A DNA stretch of 64,000 bases. Source: Leisingera thetidis (GTDB lineage Bacteria; Pseudomonadota; Alphaproteobacteria; Rhodobacterales; Rhodobacteraceae). The stretch spans positions 45,967-109,966 of the forward strand of contig NZ_CP109793.1 of the NCBI RefSeq assembly GCF_025857195.1. Direction: 5' to 3'. The translations under genes and the position numbers were made by a program. The notes beneath the pieces are model-generated. The model had not been told where the DNA came from and made no database searches. It was given only the letters and a program-made list of their open reading frames with translations. Below are positions 1 to 8,257 of this stretch, piece by piece. Each line of letters begins with the position of its first letter. Within the stretch, counting starts at the first letter, position 1.

Positions 1-162
1 GGCCCAGGCCCGCACTGTCTGATGCGATACGATGATGCCGCGCTCGGCAAGAAGATCTTCAACCATCCGAAGGCTCAGCGGAAACCGGAAATACAGCCAG
101 ACAGCGTAAGCAATCACTTTGGGCGGGAAACGGTGGCGGCGATAGAGACGGGCGTTGGTCAT
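1..162 (-). CDS. IS6-family transposase, N-terminal part
   Basis: The minus strand encodes MTNARLYRRHRFPP followed by KVIAYAVWLYFRFPLSLR, VEDLLAERGI and VSHQTVRAWA. This is the well-known N-terminal region of IS6-family DDE transposases (HRFPPEII..AVWLY..FPLSLR.VEELLAERGI.VSYETIR.W). An in-frame ATG at 177 would add five residues. Only about 54 residues are inside the window, so the catalytic DDE core is not seen. It would catalyse replicative transposition of the element. Confidence 0.8.
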   Translation of the reverse strand, partial: MTNARLYRRHRFPPKVIAYAVWLYFRFPLSLRMVEDLLAERGIIVSHQTVRAWA

Positions 163-211
163 GCCGCCATGTCGCATTTTACGCGGGCAGCCGCTTTAAC
201 TTTACGGTGCC
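1..211 (-). mobile_element. IS6-family insertion sequence, cut by the window edge
   Basis: The left part of the window holds the 5' end of an IS6/IS26-like element read on the minus strand. Its transposase begins near 162-177. The sequence reading inward from 211 (GGCACCGTAAAG) resembles the GGCACTG terminus known for IS26-type elements, so 211 is the probable outer end. The other end lies outside the window, so no target duplication can be tested. The boundary is inferred from resemblance only. Confidence 0.6.
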
Positions 212-319
212 GGCGCCGGGCATGGCAGGAGGTAATCCCGTTCTTTGCCTTCGATCCGGCGATCCGGAAAATCATTTACACCACGGATGAGATCGACAAG
301 ACATTTCTGCCGGATTCCT

Positions 320-871
320 CTAATCTTCGGCAGTGCGGTCGACCTCGGGGCGAAGCGTGGCGTGTCGGCTGGAAGCGTCACCGGGCGGCCTATTCAGTCC
401 CTGCCGGTTTGAGGCGGCCGCACACCCGCCCTGTTTTGGAGGGTGTGGCCGCCAGGCCGCCACGACGTGCTCGTAGCTTTTCTCCGCTTGCTCAGCGATC
501 TTGGCTTCCTGGTGGCGCAACTCCTTCACATTGTAGGCATAGGTTGCACCACGCCGATTGCCCTTCTTCTGCGGCTGACCGGCCGCCAGTTCCATGGCAA
601 GGCACTTGTGGGCGACCAGGCTGGGTCGGGCCCAGCGATAGTCCTCGCCTTTCGTCAGCATATACCAGCACAGCGTGGCGAGCTTGCGCGCCACGGCAAC
701 GGCGGCGATCTGATGTCCGCGCCGCGACCGGATGCGGATGAAATAGGCCCGCAGCGGACCCGGCGCTTTCGCCGCGGCCCAGGCCGCCTCGACCAGCATG
801 GCGCGGGCATGGCTGCGTCCGGCCTTGCTGATCCGGCCATGGTAGGCAGGCCCGAGGCCGGACTGGCGCAC
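320..871 (-). pseudogene. IS110-family transposase, C-terminal fragment
   Basis: The reading frame starts abruptly with VRQSGLGPAYHGRISKAGRS and continues through HARAMLVEAAWAAAKAPGPL, RSRRGHQIAAVAVARKLATL and CWYMLTKGEDYRWARPSLVA. These match the C-terminal Transposase_20 domain of IS110-type DEDD transposases. The N-terminal RuvC-like domain and the start codon are absent. Upstream, the same frame stops at about 932-934 without recognisable transposase sequence. It is therefore a truncated relic, unrelated in sequence to the IS110-type element at 32-33 kb. The last ~60 residues may be read-through of non-coding end sequence. Confidence 0.8.
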
Positions 872-1024
872 CCACGGGAAGTTAATGTGAGATTGCCACC
901 AGAGTCCAAGTCGCCTTCGCCCGGATCGTCCTCAAGCTCGGTCAGCCGATAAACAACTGACCGCTTTTTTTGCAGTGAAATGGCGCGCAGTCACAGCTGC
1001 GCGCTCCCCTGTGCTCTCAGGTGT

Positions 1025-1780
1025 TCAGGCAAATTTTCCTGACAGCAGCGTTCCGGCATCCGGCACGCGGGCTTCGAGGCCGAGCGCCTTGAGCATCTGG
1101 TGCGTGGTCGCGACCGCGGCCGAGAGCACCGGGATGCCGCATTCGTCCTCGACTTTCTGGATCGCCGCCAGCGAGGGCATCTGAACGCAGGCCGAGAGCA
1201 CCAGCGCGTCGATGTTCTTGAGGTTCACGCGCTTGTAGATATCCAGCAGGTTCAGCGGATCCTGCGCGGCCACTTCCAGATTGTCGGGGATCTCCAGCGC
1301 CACGTAATCGCTGACCTCGACGCCCTCGGCCTCGATGTAATCGGCAACCATCTGGGTCAGCGGTTTCATGTAGGGCGCGACGATGGAGATGCGTTTCGCA
1401 CCCATCAGGTGCAGCCCGTCGACCAGCGCGCCGGCCGAGGAAACCACCGGGGCCGGATGGCCGTTTTCCACCGTGACCTCATGCAGGCGCTTCTGGCTTT
1501 CGCGGTGGTAGCCCTTGCCCATCGACATGATCGCCACCAGGCAGGCGTAGCCCATCACATCGACATCGGCATCGCTGAGTTCCAGCGCGCAACGGTCGCT
1601 GTCGCGGTCCATCGCGGCCAGTTCCTCGGGGGTGACCTTCTTCATCCGCATCCGGCTGGAATGGAACGAGAAGCGTTCCGGCAGGATGGTTTCGCGGGCG
1701 CGCAGCATCGCGGGGATCTCGCGCTCCATCGTCAGGTTCGACGATGGAACGATCTGCCCGATCTTGTAGGAATTCGCCAC
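1025..1780 (-). CDS. maiA: maleate isomerase (maleate cis-trans isomerase)
   Basis: This 251-residue protein belongs to the Asp/Glu racemase superfamily and closely resembles bacterial maleate isomerases, which convert maleate to fumarate with no cofactor. The two expected catalytic cysteines are visible: C80 in GYACLVAI and C198 in SACVQMPS. Length and start (MANSYKIGQIVPSSNLTME) fit the family. It is the last gene of a minus-strand set nitrilase, gentisate dioxygenase, FAH hydrolase, maiA, with only 3 bp separating it from the FAH gene, so it is surely co-transcribed. In this context it would take maleate released from maleylpyruvate to fumarate for the TCA cycle. Arylmalonate decarboxylase is a related alternative but is less likely here. 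Confidence 0.9.
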   Translation of the reverse strand: MANSYKIGQIVPSSNLTMEREIPAMLRARETILPERFSFHSSRMRMKKVTPEELAAMDRDSDRCALELSDADVDVMGYACLVAIMSMGKGYHRESQKRLHEVTVENGHPAPVVSSAGALVDGLHLMGAKRISIVAPYMKPLTQMVADYIEAEGVEVSDYVALEIPDNLEVAAQDPLNLLDIYKRVNLKNIDALVLSACVQMPSLAAIQKVEDECGIPVLSAAVATTHQMLKALGLEARVPDAGTLLSGKFA

Positions 1781-1783
1781 GGC

Positions 1784-2701
1784 TCAGTCCCCGATCTTGA
1801 TGACGGGATTGCGCAGAACGCCAATTCCGTCGACACCGCATTCGATCACGTCGCCGGGCCACATCCATTCCTGTGGGTCCCGGCCGGCGCCGACGCCGGC
1901 CGGGGTTCCGGTGGCGATGATGTCTCCGGGCTCCAGGGTGATGCCCGAGGAAATGTCGGCGATCAGCGTCGGGATGTCGAACAGCAGGTGCTTGGTGTTG
2001 GAGCGCTGCTTCTCTTCGCCGTTCTTCTTCAGCCAAAGAGTGAGGTCATGCGGATCGGCCACCTCGTCGGCGGTGACGATTGCCGGGCCCATCGGGCAAT
2101 AGCTGTCCTGGCCCTTGGAGAAGATCCACTGGCCGGCGCGGCGGTTGTCGCGGGCCGAGATGTCGTTGATCACCGTGTAGCCGAAGACATGGCTCATCGC
2201 GTCGTCCTTGGCGATCCTCGTGGCGCGCTTGCCGATGATCACACCCAGTTCGACCTCCCAGTCGAGCATCTGGGTCATGGCGGCATTGTGCTGGATCGGT
2301 TCGCCGTCGGCGATCACCGAGGTCGGCGGCTTGGAGAACACCACCGGCTTGTCCGGCAGATCGGCCGAGGTATCCAGCGATTTCGCCGATTCCGCTACAT
2401 GTTCGACATAGTTCAGGCCGATGCCAAAGATGTTCTTGCGCGGCCGCGGAATCGGCGCCAGCAGGCGGGCGTTTTCCTGCGCCAGCGAGATGCCGGCCGG
2501 GCGGCTGCCGTCGGTTTCGGCGATTGCCCGTGCCAGGGCGGCAAGGGCGTCCGGCCCTTGGTCGATCAGGTCCAGCATGGTGGCGGGGAAATCCTCGCCG
2601 ACGACGGTTCCGAGAGCTTCGACGTCAATGATCAGCCCGTCGTGGATGGCGCCGAGACGGCCTTCGCTCGCCGCGGAGCTGCGATAAGTAACAAGTTTCA
2701 T
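1784..2701 (-). CDS. fumarylacetoacetate hydrolase family protein, probable maleylpyruvate hydrolase
   Basis: A 305-residue FAH-family hydrolase. The start at 2701 (MKLVTYRSS) is preferred over the longer frame to 2863, which runs into gentisate dioxygenase. The typical IFGIGLNYVEH segment is present. Metal ligands are visible as E149 and E151 in WEVELGVIIG and D180 in INDISARDNR. The C-terminal LEPGDIIATGTPAGVG loop is also typical. These enzymes cleave C-C bonds of 3-ketoacids such as fumarylpyruvate or maleylpyruvate. Since no glutathione-dependent maleylpyruvate isomerase is seen and maleate isomerase follows directly, direct maleylpyruvate hydrolysis to maleate plus pyruvate is the favoured assignment (inference). 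Confidence 0.87.
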   Translation of the reverse strand: MKLVTYRSSAASEGRLGAIHDGLIIDVEALGTVVGEDFPATMLDLIDQGPDALAALARAIAETDGSRPAGISLAQENARLLAPIPRPRKNIFGIGLNYVEHVAESAKSLDTSADLPDKPVVFSKPPTSVIADGEPIQHNAAMTQMLDWEVELGVIIGKRATRIAKDDAMSHVFGYTVINDISARDNRRAGQWIFSKGQDSYCPMGPAIVTADEVADPHDLTLWLKKNGEEKQRSNTKHLLFDIPTLIADISSGITLEPGDIIATGTPAGVGAGRDPQEWMWPGDVIECGVDGIGVLRNPVIKIGD

Positions 2702-2721
2702 GAGTGTCTTTCCAGATTTGC

Positions 2722-3840
2722 TTAGCTTTCGACGATCTGATGACCGTCGTTGTCTTCGAGCGCCTGCTCGGCATAGAAGCCCAGTTTGCGCATGGTCGGC
2801 AGGTCGTGGAACGAGAACAGGCAGGCGTCCTCGCCGGCTTGCGTGTTGCAATGCTCGTGCCACATCCAGGGCGGCACGCAGAAGATATCTTTTTCCTTCC
2901 AGTCGAACCGCTTGCCGTTGATCACCGAATAGCCTTCGCCCTTGGCCACCTGATAGATCACGTTGCCGGTGTGGCGGTGCGCCTTGGTGTGTTCAGAGGG
3001 GCGCAGCAGCTGCATGTTGGCGCCCATGGTCAGCATCGGATCGGCGCCGGTCTTGGGGTTGATATAGCGCATGATCACGCCGTCATAGGGCGAGCCGTCG
3101 GTGACCTTGGCGTAGCTCTGCAATGCCTCGTAGGTCTGGTCCCAGCGGAACTTGAGCAGCGGCGAATAGGGTTTGTCCCAGCGGTCCAGCTCGGGCATCA
3201 GCGCCGGGTGGCCATAGGTTGCCGGGCTGTCGTCCAGTGGCAGGCTGGTGGTCTGGTAGTCGTTCTCGTGGACGGTATAGAAATTGGCCTCGAGCGCGTT
3301 GGTCAGCGGGATGTCGAGACCGTCCTGCCACAGGCAGGTCGAGCCGTCTTCCTCGATGCCGTGCTCGTGCCAAGTCCCGTTCGGCGTCAGCACGAAGTCG
3401 CGCGCCCCGAGGCTCATCTTGTGGCCGTCGACAATCGTGTAGGCGCCGGTTCCCTCCATGATGAAGCGCAGCGCGGAGGCCGCGTGCTTATGCGCGCCGG
3501 CCCGCTCGCCGGCCTTCATGGTCTGGATGCCCGAGAACAGCCAGCCGCAGGCGGCGCTGACGTCGCGGCGCTTGGGGTTGCGCAGGTAGACCACCCGGCG
3601 GCCCGCATCCTCGGGGCGGACCAGGTCGATGGCGCGCAGCACCTGCGGCCGGATCTCATCCCATTTCCAAAGCACCGGTGCCGAAGCCGGGGTCGGCTCC
3701 CAGGGTTCGATGTCGTTGGCCACGGTCCAGAGCGCGCCGGTGTCGATCTTGGCCAGATCCTCGTAGAAGGCTTCCAGCTCCGGGTTGTCCTTGACCCGGG
3801 CGCGGCCCATCTGGTTGTCTCGTTCGTCAACAGTGGTCAT
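2722..3840 (-). CDS. gtdA: gentisate 1,2-dioxygenase
   Basis: A 372-residue bicupin ring-cleaving dioxygenase that opens gentisate (2,5-dihydroxybenzoate) to maleylpyruvate using Fe(II) and O2. The N-terminal cupin carries the iron ligands H117, H119 (GAHKHAASALRF) and H158 (TWHEHG). A second cupin (HTKAHRHTGNVIY, WMWHEHCN) follows in the C-terminal half. Length is normal for the family. Its ATG overlaps the nitrilase stop by 4 bp, implying translational coupling, and the FAH gene starts 20 bp downstream. It is the key ring-fission step of this operon. Confidence 0.95.
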   Translation of the reverse strand: MTTVDERDNQMGRARVKDNPELEAFYEDLAKIDTGALWTVANDIEPWEPTPASAPVLWKWDEIRPQVLRAIDLVRPEDAGRRVVYLRNPKRRDVSAACGWLFSGIQTMKAGERAGAHKHAASALRFIMEGTGAYTIVDGHKMSLGARDFVLTPNGTWHEHGIEEDGSTCLWQDGLDIPLTNALEANFYTVHENDYQTTSLPLDDSPATYGHPALMPELDRWDKPYSPLLKFRWDQTYEALQSYAKVTDGSPYDGVIMRYINPKTGADPMLTMGANMQLLRPSEHTKAHRHTGNVIYQVAKGEGYSVINGKRFDWKEKDIFCVPPWMWHEHCNTQAGEDACLFSFHDLPTMRKLGFYAEQALEDNDGHQIVES

Positions 3841-4901
3841 GTCGTCCTCCAGGCTTTATCAGATCCGTTTGAAGTGTCGGCCGCCTGCGCGCCGGTCTCC
3901 GGCTCCGGTGCGTTGGCCGATGGACGCGGGGCAGCGGAAAGCGTCAGCGGCGCTTGCGGCGCATTGTTGAGATGCAGCGCGAAGACATCGAAGCGGTTGT
4001 AATGGCCGGTGATGTCATGCATCTGCTTGGGCTGGATGCAGCGCGCCAGGTCGATCTCGCCATAGACGATGCCTTCGGCGTCGATCAGCCCTTCGGTCAC
4101 CTCCCGGCCGTCCGGGCCAATGATCCCCGAATAGGCGCCGGATTTGCGCTCCAGAAGGGTGCGCGCATCGGGGCGGATTTCCTCCATCGCAGTGATGATC
4201 TCCTCGGATACCGTCGAGGTGGAGATCACGGTGAACACCTTGCCCTCGAAACTGTGCGACATGCCACGCAGTTTGATCGCATCGGCCATGTCGTAATCGG
4301 GCGGCGCCACCGGCAGCGCGATGTAGCTGGCGGCATGCACCAGCTCGCCCTGCGCCAGCAGCGAGAACCGCGCCAGCGTATTGGTGTTCTCGCCGCAGGC
4401 CAGCCCGCCCAGCGGCCCGATCGCGGTGTCATGGACACGCAGGCTCGATCCGTCGCCGCCGGTCCAGGTCAGCTTTTCCGCCCAGGTCGGCACCAGCTTG
4501 CGGTGCTTGCCGAGGATCGTCCCGTCAGGGCCGATGAACACCAACGTGTTGTACAGCGTGCCCAGGGACACCGGGCTGCGTTCGTTCACCCCGATCACCA
4601 CATGCACGCCGTGGCTCGCCGCGGCCTTGCAGACGATGTCGATTTCCGGCCCCGGCAGGAACACCGAGGCGCGCACCAGCTTCTCGAACCAGGCGCTGCC
4701 GGTCACCGGATCGGTGATCCAGCTCCAATAGGGGTAGCCGGGGATGTAGACCTCGGGGAACACCACGAGCTGCGCCCCGTTGCCTGCTGCCTCGGCAATC
4801 AGCCCGGCAGCCTTTTGCGCCGTTGCGAAGGCATCCAGAAACACCGGTGAAGACTGCACCGCCGCAGCGGTGAATGTGCCGAGAAAGGTATCGGGGTTCA
4901 T
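3837..4901 (-). CDS. nitrilase (carbon-nitrogen hydrolase)
   Basis: A 354-residue nitrilase-superfamily enzyme. The catalytic triad is visible as E50 (VFPEVYIPGYPYWSW), K135 (GKHRKLVPTW) and C169 (GLACGENTN). The PGYPYW segment and length favour a true nitrilase (nitrile to carboxylate plus ammonia) over an amidase. The last ~35 residues (PRPSANAPEPETGAQAAD) are low-complexity. It is the first gene of the gentisate operon, divergent from a LysR regulator 90 bp away. Its position suggests that it produces a carboxylated aromatic feeding gentisate. The substrate cannot be read from sequence. Confidence 0.9.
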   Translation of the reverse strand: MNPDTFLGTFTAAAVQSSPVFLDAFATAQKAAGLIAEAAGNGAQLVVFPEVYIPGYPYWSWITDPVTGSAWFEKLVRASVFLPGPEIDIVCKAAASHGVHVVIGVNERSPVSLGTLYNTLVFIGPDGTILGKHRKLVPTWAEKLTWTGGDGSSLRVHDTAIGPLGGLACGENTNTLARFSLLAQGELVHAASYIALPVAPPDYDMADAIKLRGMSHSFEGKVFTVISTSTVSEEIITAMEEIRPDARTLLERKSGAYSGIIGPDGREVTEGLIDAEGIVYGEIDLARCIQPKQMHDITGHYNRFDVFALHLNNAPQAPLTLSAAPRPSANAPEPETGAQAADTSNGSDKAWRTT

Positions 4902-4954
4902 TGGATCACCATGAATAATTCAGTTCCTTTACCTGTGTCCCAAATCTGGACTAT

Positions 4955-4969
4955 TAGTTCTAGGAACTA
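4955..4969. promoter_or_regulatory. inverted repeat, candidate LysR operator
   Basis: TAGTTC TAG GAACTA is a perfect 6-bp inverted repeat with a 3-bp spacer in the 90-bp divergent gap between nitrilase (start 4901) and the LysR gene (start 4992). The position is typical for a LysR-type recognition site controlling both directions. A TATAAT box at 4983-4988 lies immediately downstream. Function is inferred from location and symmetry. Confidence 0.55.
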
Positions 4970-4991
4970 TTTCTTGGCTTGGTATAATGTA

Positions 4992-5927
4992 ATGGATATA
5001 CGAAAATCCGCCTCCTGGACCCGCAGGCTGAAGCTGCGCCATCTCGAAATCTTCTCTAGCCTCGTGGTTGCGGGCAACCAGTCGGCAGCGGCCGACAAGC
5101 TGAACATGACCCAGCCGGCCCTGTCCAAATGGCTGCGCGAGCTGGAGCAGGACATTGGCGCGCAGCTCTTTGTGCGTGGCAAGACGCTGCGCCTCACCTC
5201 CTTGGGCGCCGAATTCCTGTTGTTTGCCGAACATGTGCTGGGCGAGGCGGAAAATGTCTCGGAAGTGCTGCAGGACATGCGCGCCGGGCGGGCCGGGCGG
5301 GTGCGGATCGGCGTGCTGCATGCGGTGGTGTCGGATTTGGTGCCGACGGCAATCCTGAAATTCCGCGAGAGCGCGCCCAAGGTGCGGATCACCGTGGTCG
5401 AGAATACCCTTGTACCCCTGCTTGATGCGCTGTTGCGGCGCGAGCTGGACGTGATCATCGGCCGTATTCAAGGAGCGGTACTGGAAGGGGTTAATGCCGA
5501 GGTTCTCTATGACGAGCAGGTGGTGGCCGTGGTGCGGGCCAGCCACCCGCTTCGCTTGTCGGCGCGGCCGAGCTGGGCGGCCGCCGGCAAGTTTCCCTGG
5601 CTGGTGGCGCCGCCGGGCACGCCGATGCGCACCCGGATGGAATCCGAGTTCGTCAATGCCGGGGTGCCGTTTCCCGACGAACTGCTGGAATCGCGATCGG
5701 TGATCGTGAACGAGACCCTGCTGCGCAATGCCGACATGATCACCCTGATGTCAAAAAACGTCGCGCGCTACTACACCCAGCATGGCGTGCTGACCGAGCT
5801 GGGCCTGCCGATGACCGGCGGGCTGGGCCCGATGGGGATGTATCTGGCCGATGAGAAACCGCGCCCCGCGGTGGGACGCTTTGCCGAGATCGTCCGCGAA
5901 ATCGCCCAGCAATACGCGTCAAAATAA
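4992..5927 (+). CDS. LysR-family transcriptional regulator
   Basis: A LysR-type regulator of 311 residues from ATG 4992 (MDIRKSASWTRRLKLRHLEI). The longer frame from 4911 would translate through the operator region, so it is rejected. The N-terminal winged helix-turn-helix (LRHLEIFSSLVVAGNQSAAA, MTQPALSKWLRELEQDIG) is followed by an effector-binding domain from about residue 95. It is divergent from the nitrilase/gentisate operon and upstream of the co-directional TRAP and hydrolase genes. It probably activates both in response to an aromatic or pathway intermediate. A TATAAT box at 4983-4988 lies so close to the ATG that the leader would be very short. Confidence 0.9.
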   Translation: MDIRKSASWTRRLKLRHLEIFSSLVVAGNQSAAADKLNMTQPALSKWLRELEQDIGAQLFVRGKTLRLTSLGAEFLLFAEHVLGEAENVSEVLQDMRAGRAGRVRIGVLHAVVSDLVPTAILKFRESAPKVRITVVENTLVPLLDALLRRELDVIIGRIQGAVLEGVNAEVLYDEQVVAVVRASHPLRLSARPSWAAAGKFPWLVAPPGTPMRTRMESEFVNAGVPFPDELLESRSVIVNETLLRNADMITLMSKNVARYYTQHGVLTELGLPMTGGLGPMGMYLADEKPRPAVGRFAEIVREIAQQYASK

Positions 5928-6046
5928 TACCAAAAAGAATATACCTCTCCAAGATTTTGTTTCTTTCCTTCATAGACCGTGCTGCGCAAGAGTTAAGGTG
6001 CAAAACGCAGAATGTGGCGTCACCATTCTCTTGGGGAGGATAACGG

Positions 6047-7078
6047 ATGAAGAAGATCTTTGGGAAAACCGCGCTCGCCGGTTCCCTGGCGGTGGGCCTG
6101 CTCGCCGGAACCGCCCGGGCGGAAACCGAATTGCTGTTCAGCACCTTTTTCCCGCCGCAGCATGTTCTGGTGAAGGATGTGCTGGTGCCCTGGGCGGAAA
6201 AGGTCGCCGAGGCGACCGATGGCGAGGTCACCGTGACCTTCGCGGCCTCCAGCCTGGCGCCGCCGCCCAAGCAGCTCGACATGGTGCAGGACGGGATCGC
6301 CGATGTGACCGTGCAATTCGCCGGTGTCGTTCCGAACCGCCTGACAACCCTTCTGGTCGGCGCGGTTCCCGGTCCGACCGGCACCAGCGAGGCGATGTCG
6401 CGGGCGCTCTGGCGCACCCATGAGGCGCATTTCGACGTTGCCGAAGAGTTCGACCGCCTGCAACTCCTGTCGCTCTTCGCCCTGCCGCCGCAGATGATGT
6501 TCGGCACCACCGGCGCGCCGATCTCTTCTGTCGAGGAGATGAAATCCGCGCGCATCGCGACGACCCCCGGCACCGCGGCCAAAGCGTTTGGCGCGGTCAG
6601 TTCCGGCATCGTCGCCGGTCCTGCCTTCCGCTACTTCGAGCTAGTCAGCAAGGGTATGGTCGATGCCTTTGTGGCGGTGACACCGATCGACGTAATCGGT
6701 TTCAACCTTGCCCCCTATACCAAGACCGCCACCGATATGGGCAGCCTGGGCACCGCAGGCACGTTTTCGCTGGTGATGAACGAGCGCAAGTGGCGCCGGC
6801 TTTCCGAAGAAGACCGCGACGCGATCATGTCGGTCTCCGGTGAATATTTTGCCGGGCTGCTTGGCGCAGTCGATGCCAGGAATTCCGAGGTCATCGAGCA
6901 GCTGAAGGCCGATGGCGTGCGTTTCGTGACGCTGTCCGAAGAGATGGAAGCGGACCTGCGCGATGCCTTTGCCCCGATCTCCGAGGACTGGATTGCCAGC
7001 GTCACGGCCAAGGGTGTCGACGGTGCGGCGGCGCTTGACTTCTACCGCGACACGCTGTCCCAGCTGGCGGCCGAGTAA
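6047..7078 (+). CDS. dctP: TRAP transporter solute-binding protein
   Basis: A 343-residue DctP-family periplasmic binding protein. The start at 6047 is supported by a strong GGGGAGG Shine-Dalgarno 8 bp upstream. It has a Sec signal peptide (MKKIFGKTALAGSLAVG, cleavage after TARA near residue 25). The mature part shows TRAP binding-protein features such as LAPPPKQLDMVQDGIADVTV. It delivers a carboxylate-type substrate to the DctQ/DctM membrane pair. It is 120 bp downstream of the LysR gene and starts the plus-strand operon that runs to the SulP permease. The last ~260 bp were also copied into dctQ (see repeat 6812-8152). Confidence 0.93.
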   Translation: MKKIFGKTALAGSLAVGLLAGTARAETELLFSTFFPPQHVLVKDVLVPWAEKVAEATDGEVTVTFAASSLAPPPKQLDMVQDGIADVTVQFAGVVPNRLTTLLVGAVPGPTGTSEAMSRALWRTHEAHFDVAEEFDRLQLLSLFALPPQMMFGTTGAPISSVEEMKSARIATTPGTAAKAFGAVSSGIVAGPAFRYFELVSKGMVDAFVAVTPIDVIGFNLAPYTKTATDMGSLGTAGTFSLVMNERKWRRLSEEDRDAIMSVSGEYFAGLLGAVDARNSEVIEQLKADGVRFVTLSEEMEADLRDAFAPISEDWIASVTAKGVDGAAALDFYRDTLSQLAAE

Positions 7079-8152
7079 GCCGATGGACGCGTCCCCGCAG
7101 CCCGCCCGAACAGACCGGAACCTGACCATGATCCTGGTATGGATTTCGGGGATCGCCCTGTTCCTGATGATGGTGGTCACCGTCACCGACGTGGCCGGAC
7201 GGTACTTTTCCGGGCGGTCGCTCACCGGGTCGAACGAGATGATCCGCATGGCACTTGCGGTAAGCGTGTCGAGCGCCCTGCCGGCAGTGACGAAGTCCGG
7301 CGCCCATATCACGCTTGAACTGCTGGTCGGCCAGGAAGGGCATCCGCTCGAACGGCTGCGGCGCATCCTTGTCAATGTGATCGGAGCCGCCGCCTATGCC
7401 TTCCTGACCTGGTTTCTATGGCAGGCGGCGATGGAAGCCCACGAATTCTCGGAAGTTATCGGATATCTCGAACTGCCGCGCGCGCCGATGATCCTCTTCG
7501 GACCGCGACGCGATCATATTGTCGGTCTCAGTGAATGTTACGCCGGGCTGCTTGGCGCAGTCGATCCGGGGAGTTACCGAGTCATCAGAGCGGCTGAAGG
7601 TACGATGGCGTGCGTTTCTGACGCTGTCGAAGGATGGAAGCGGACCTGCGCGTGCGCTTTGCTGATCTCCGAGGACTGGTTGCCAGCGTCACGTACAGGG
7701 TGTCGACGGTGCGGCGGCGCTTGACTTCTACCGCGACACGCTGTCCAGCTGGCGGCCGAGTAAGCCGATGGACGCGTCCCTGCCGCCGACGGACCGGACC
7801 GGACCATGATCGTGGTGCCGTAGTTTCAGAGGATCGCCTGTTCCTGATGATGGTGGTCACCGTCACCGACGTGGCCGGACGGTACTTCCGGGCGGTCGCT
7901 CGCGGGTCGAACGAGATGATCCACGGCGCGCGGTAGCGTGTCCGAGCGCCCTGTGGCGGTGACGGTGGCCCATATCGCGCGAACTGCTGGTCGGCGGAAG
8001 GGCATCCACTCGAACGGCGGCGGCATCCTTGTCAATGTGATCAGGCCGCCGCCTATGCCCCTGGCCTGGTTTCTATGGCGGGCGGCGATGGAAGCCACGA
8101 TTCTCGGGTTATCGGATATCTCGAACTGCCGCGCGCCCCGATGATCCTCTTC
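6812..8152 (+). repeat. imperfect tandem duplication, 688 bp versus about 652 bp
   Basis: Bases 6812-7499 (end of dctP through most of dctQ) recur at 7501-8152. Long stretches are identical, for example the dctP stop plus dctQ start (about 7070-7095 against 7760-7775) and the segment around 7835-7890. The second copy carries dozens of substitutions and small indels, mostly deletions, shortening it by about 36 bp. It has no open frame. The first copy is fully functional in frame. Confidence 0.92.
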
Positions 8153-8257
8153 ATGACATTCATGACAGCTGTCTGCGACGGCGTGATGCTGGAACAAGCC
8201 TGGCAGAGCATCACCGGCGGTACCGCGAAAGACGAAGCAGAGGAACCGCAAGCATGA
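7083..8257 (+). pseudogene. dctQ: TRAP transporter small permease, interrupted by a degenerate duplication
   Basis: From ATG 7083 the frame encodes a DctQ small subunit (LTMILVWISGIALFLMMVVT, DVAGRYFSGRSLTGSNEMIR) as far as LPRAPMILF at 7499. The normal C-terminus, MTFMTAVCDGVMLEQAWQSI and onward, resumes at 8153 and stops at 8257. It overlaps the dctM start by 4 bp. Between them lies 653 bp of degraded copy of 6812-7499. Joining 7499 to 8153 restores an uninterrupted 173-codon gene, the normal DctQ size. As given the gene is broken, so transport would fail. An assembly error is a strong alternative because the rest of the operon is intact. Confidence 0.88.

Noticed and set aside
1100..2725. 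541-codon plus-strand open frame
   Set aside because: It is the antisense shadow of maleate isomerase and the FAH hydrolase, both of which have clear catalytic residues; such long shadows are expected in GC-rich DNA.
2704..4002. 432-codon plus-strand open frame
   Set aside because: It lies antisense to gentisate dioxygenase and shows His/Gln/Val-rich shadow composition with no domain.
7500..8152. A second dctP/dctQ copy as real genes
   Set aside because: Every frame is broken by indels, and the block is a degraded copy of 6812-7499.
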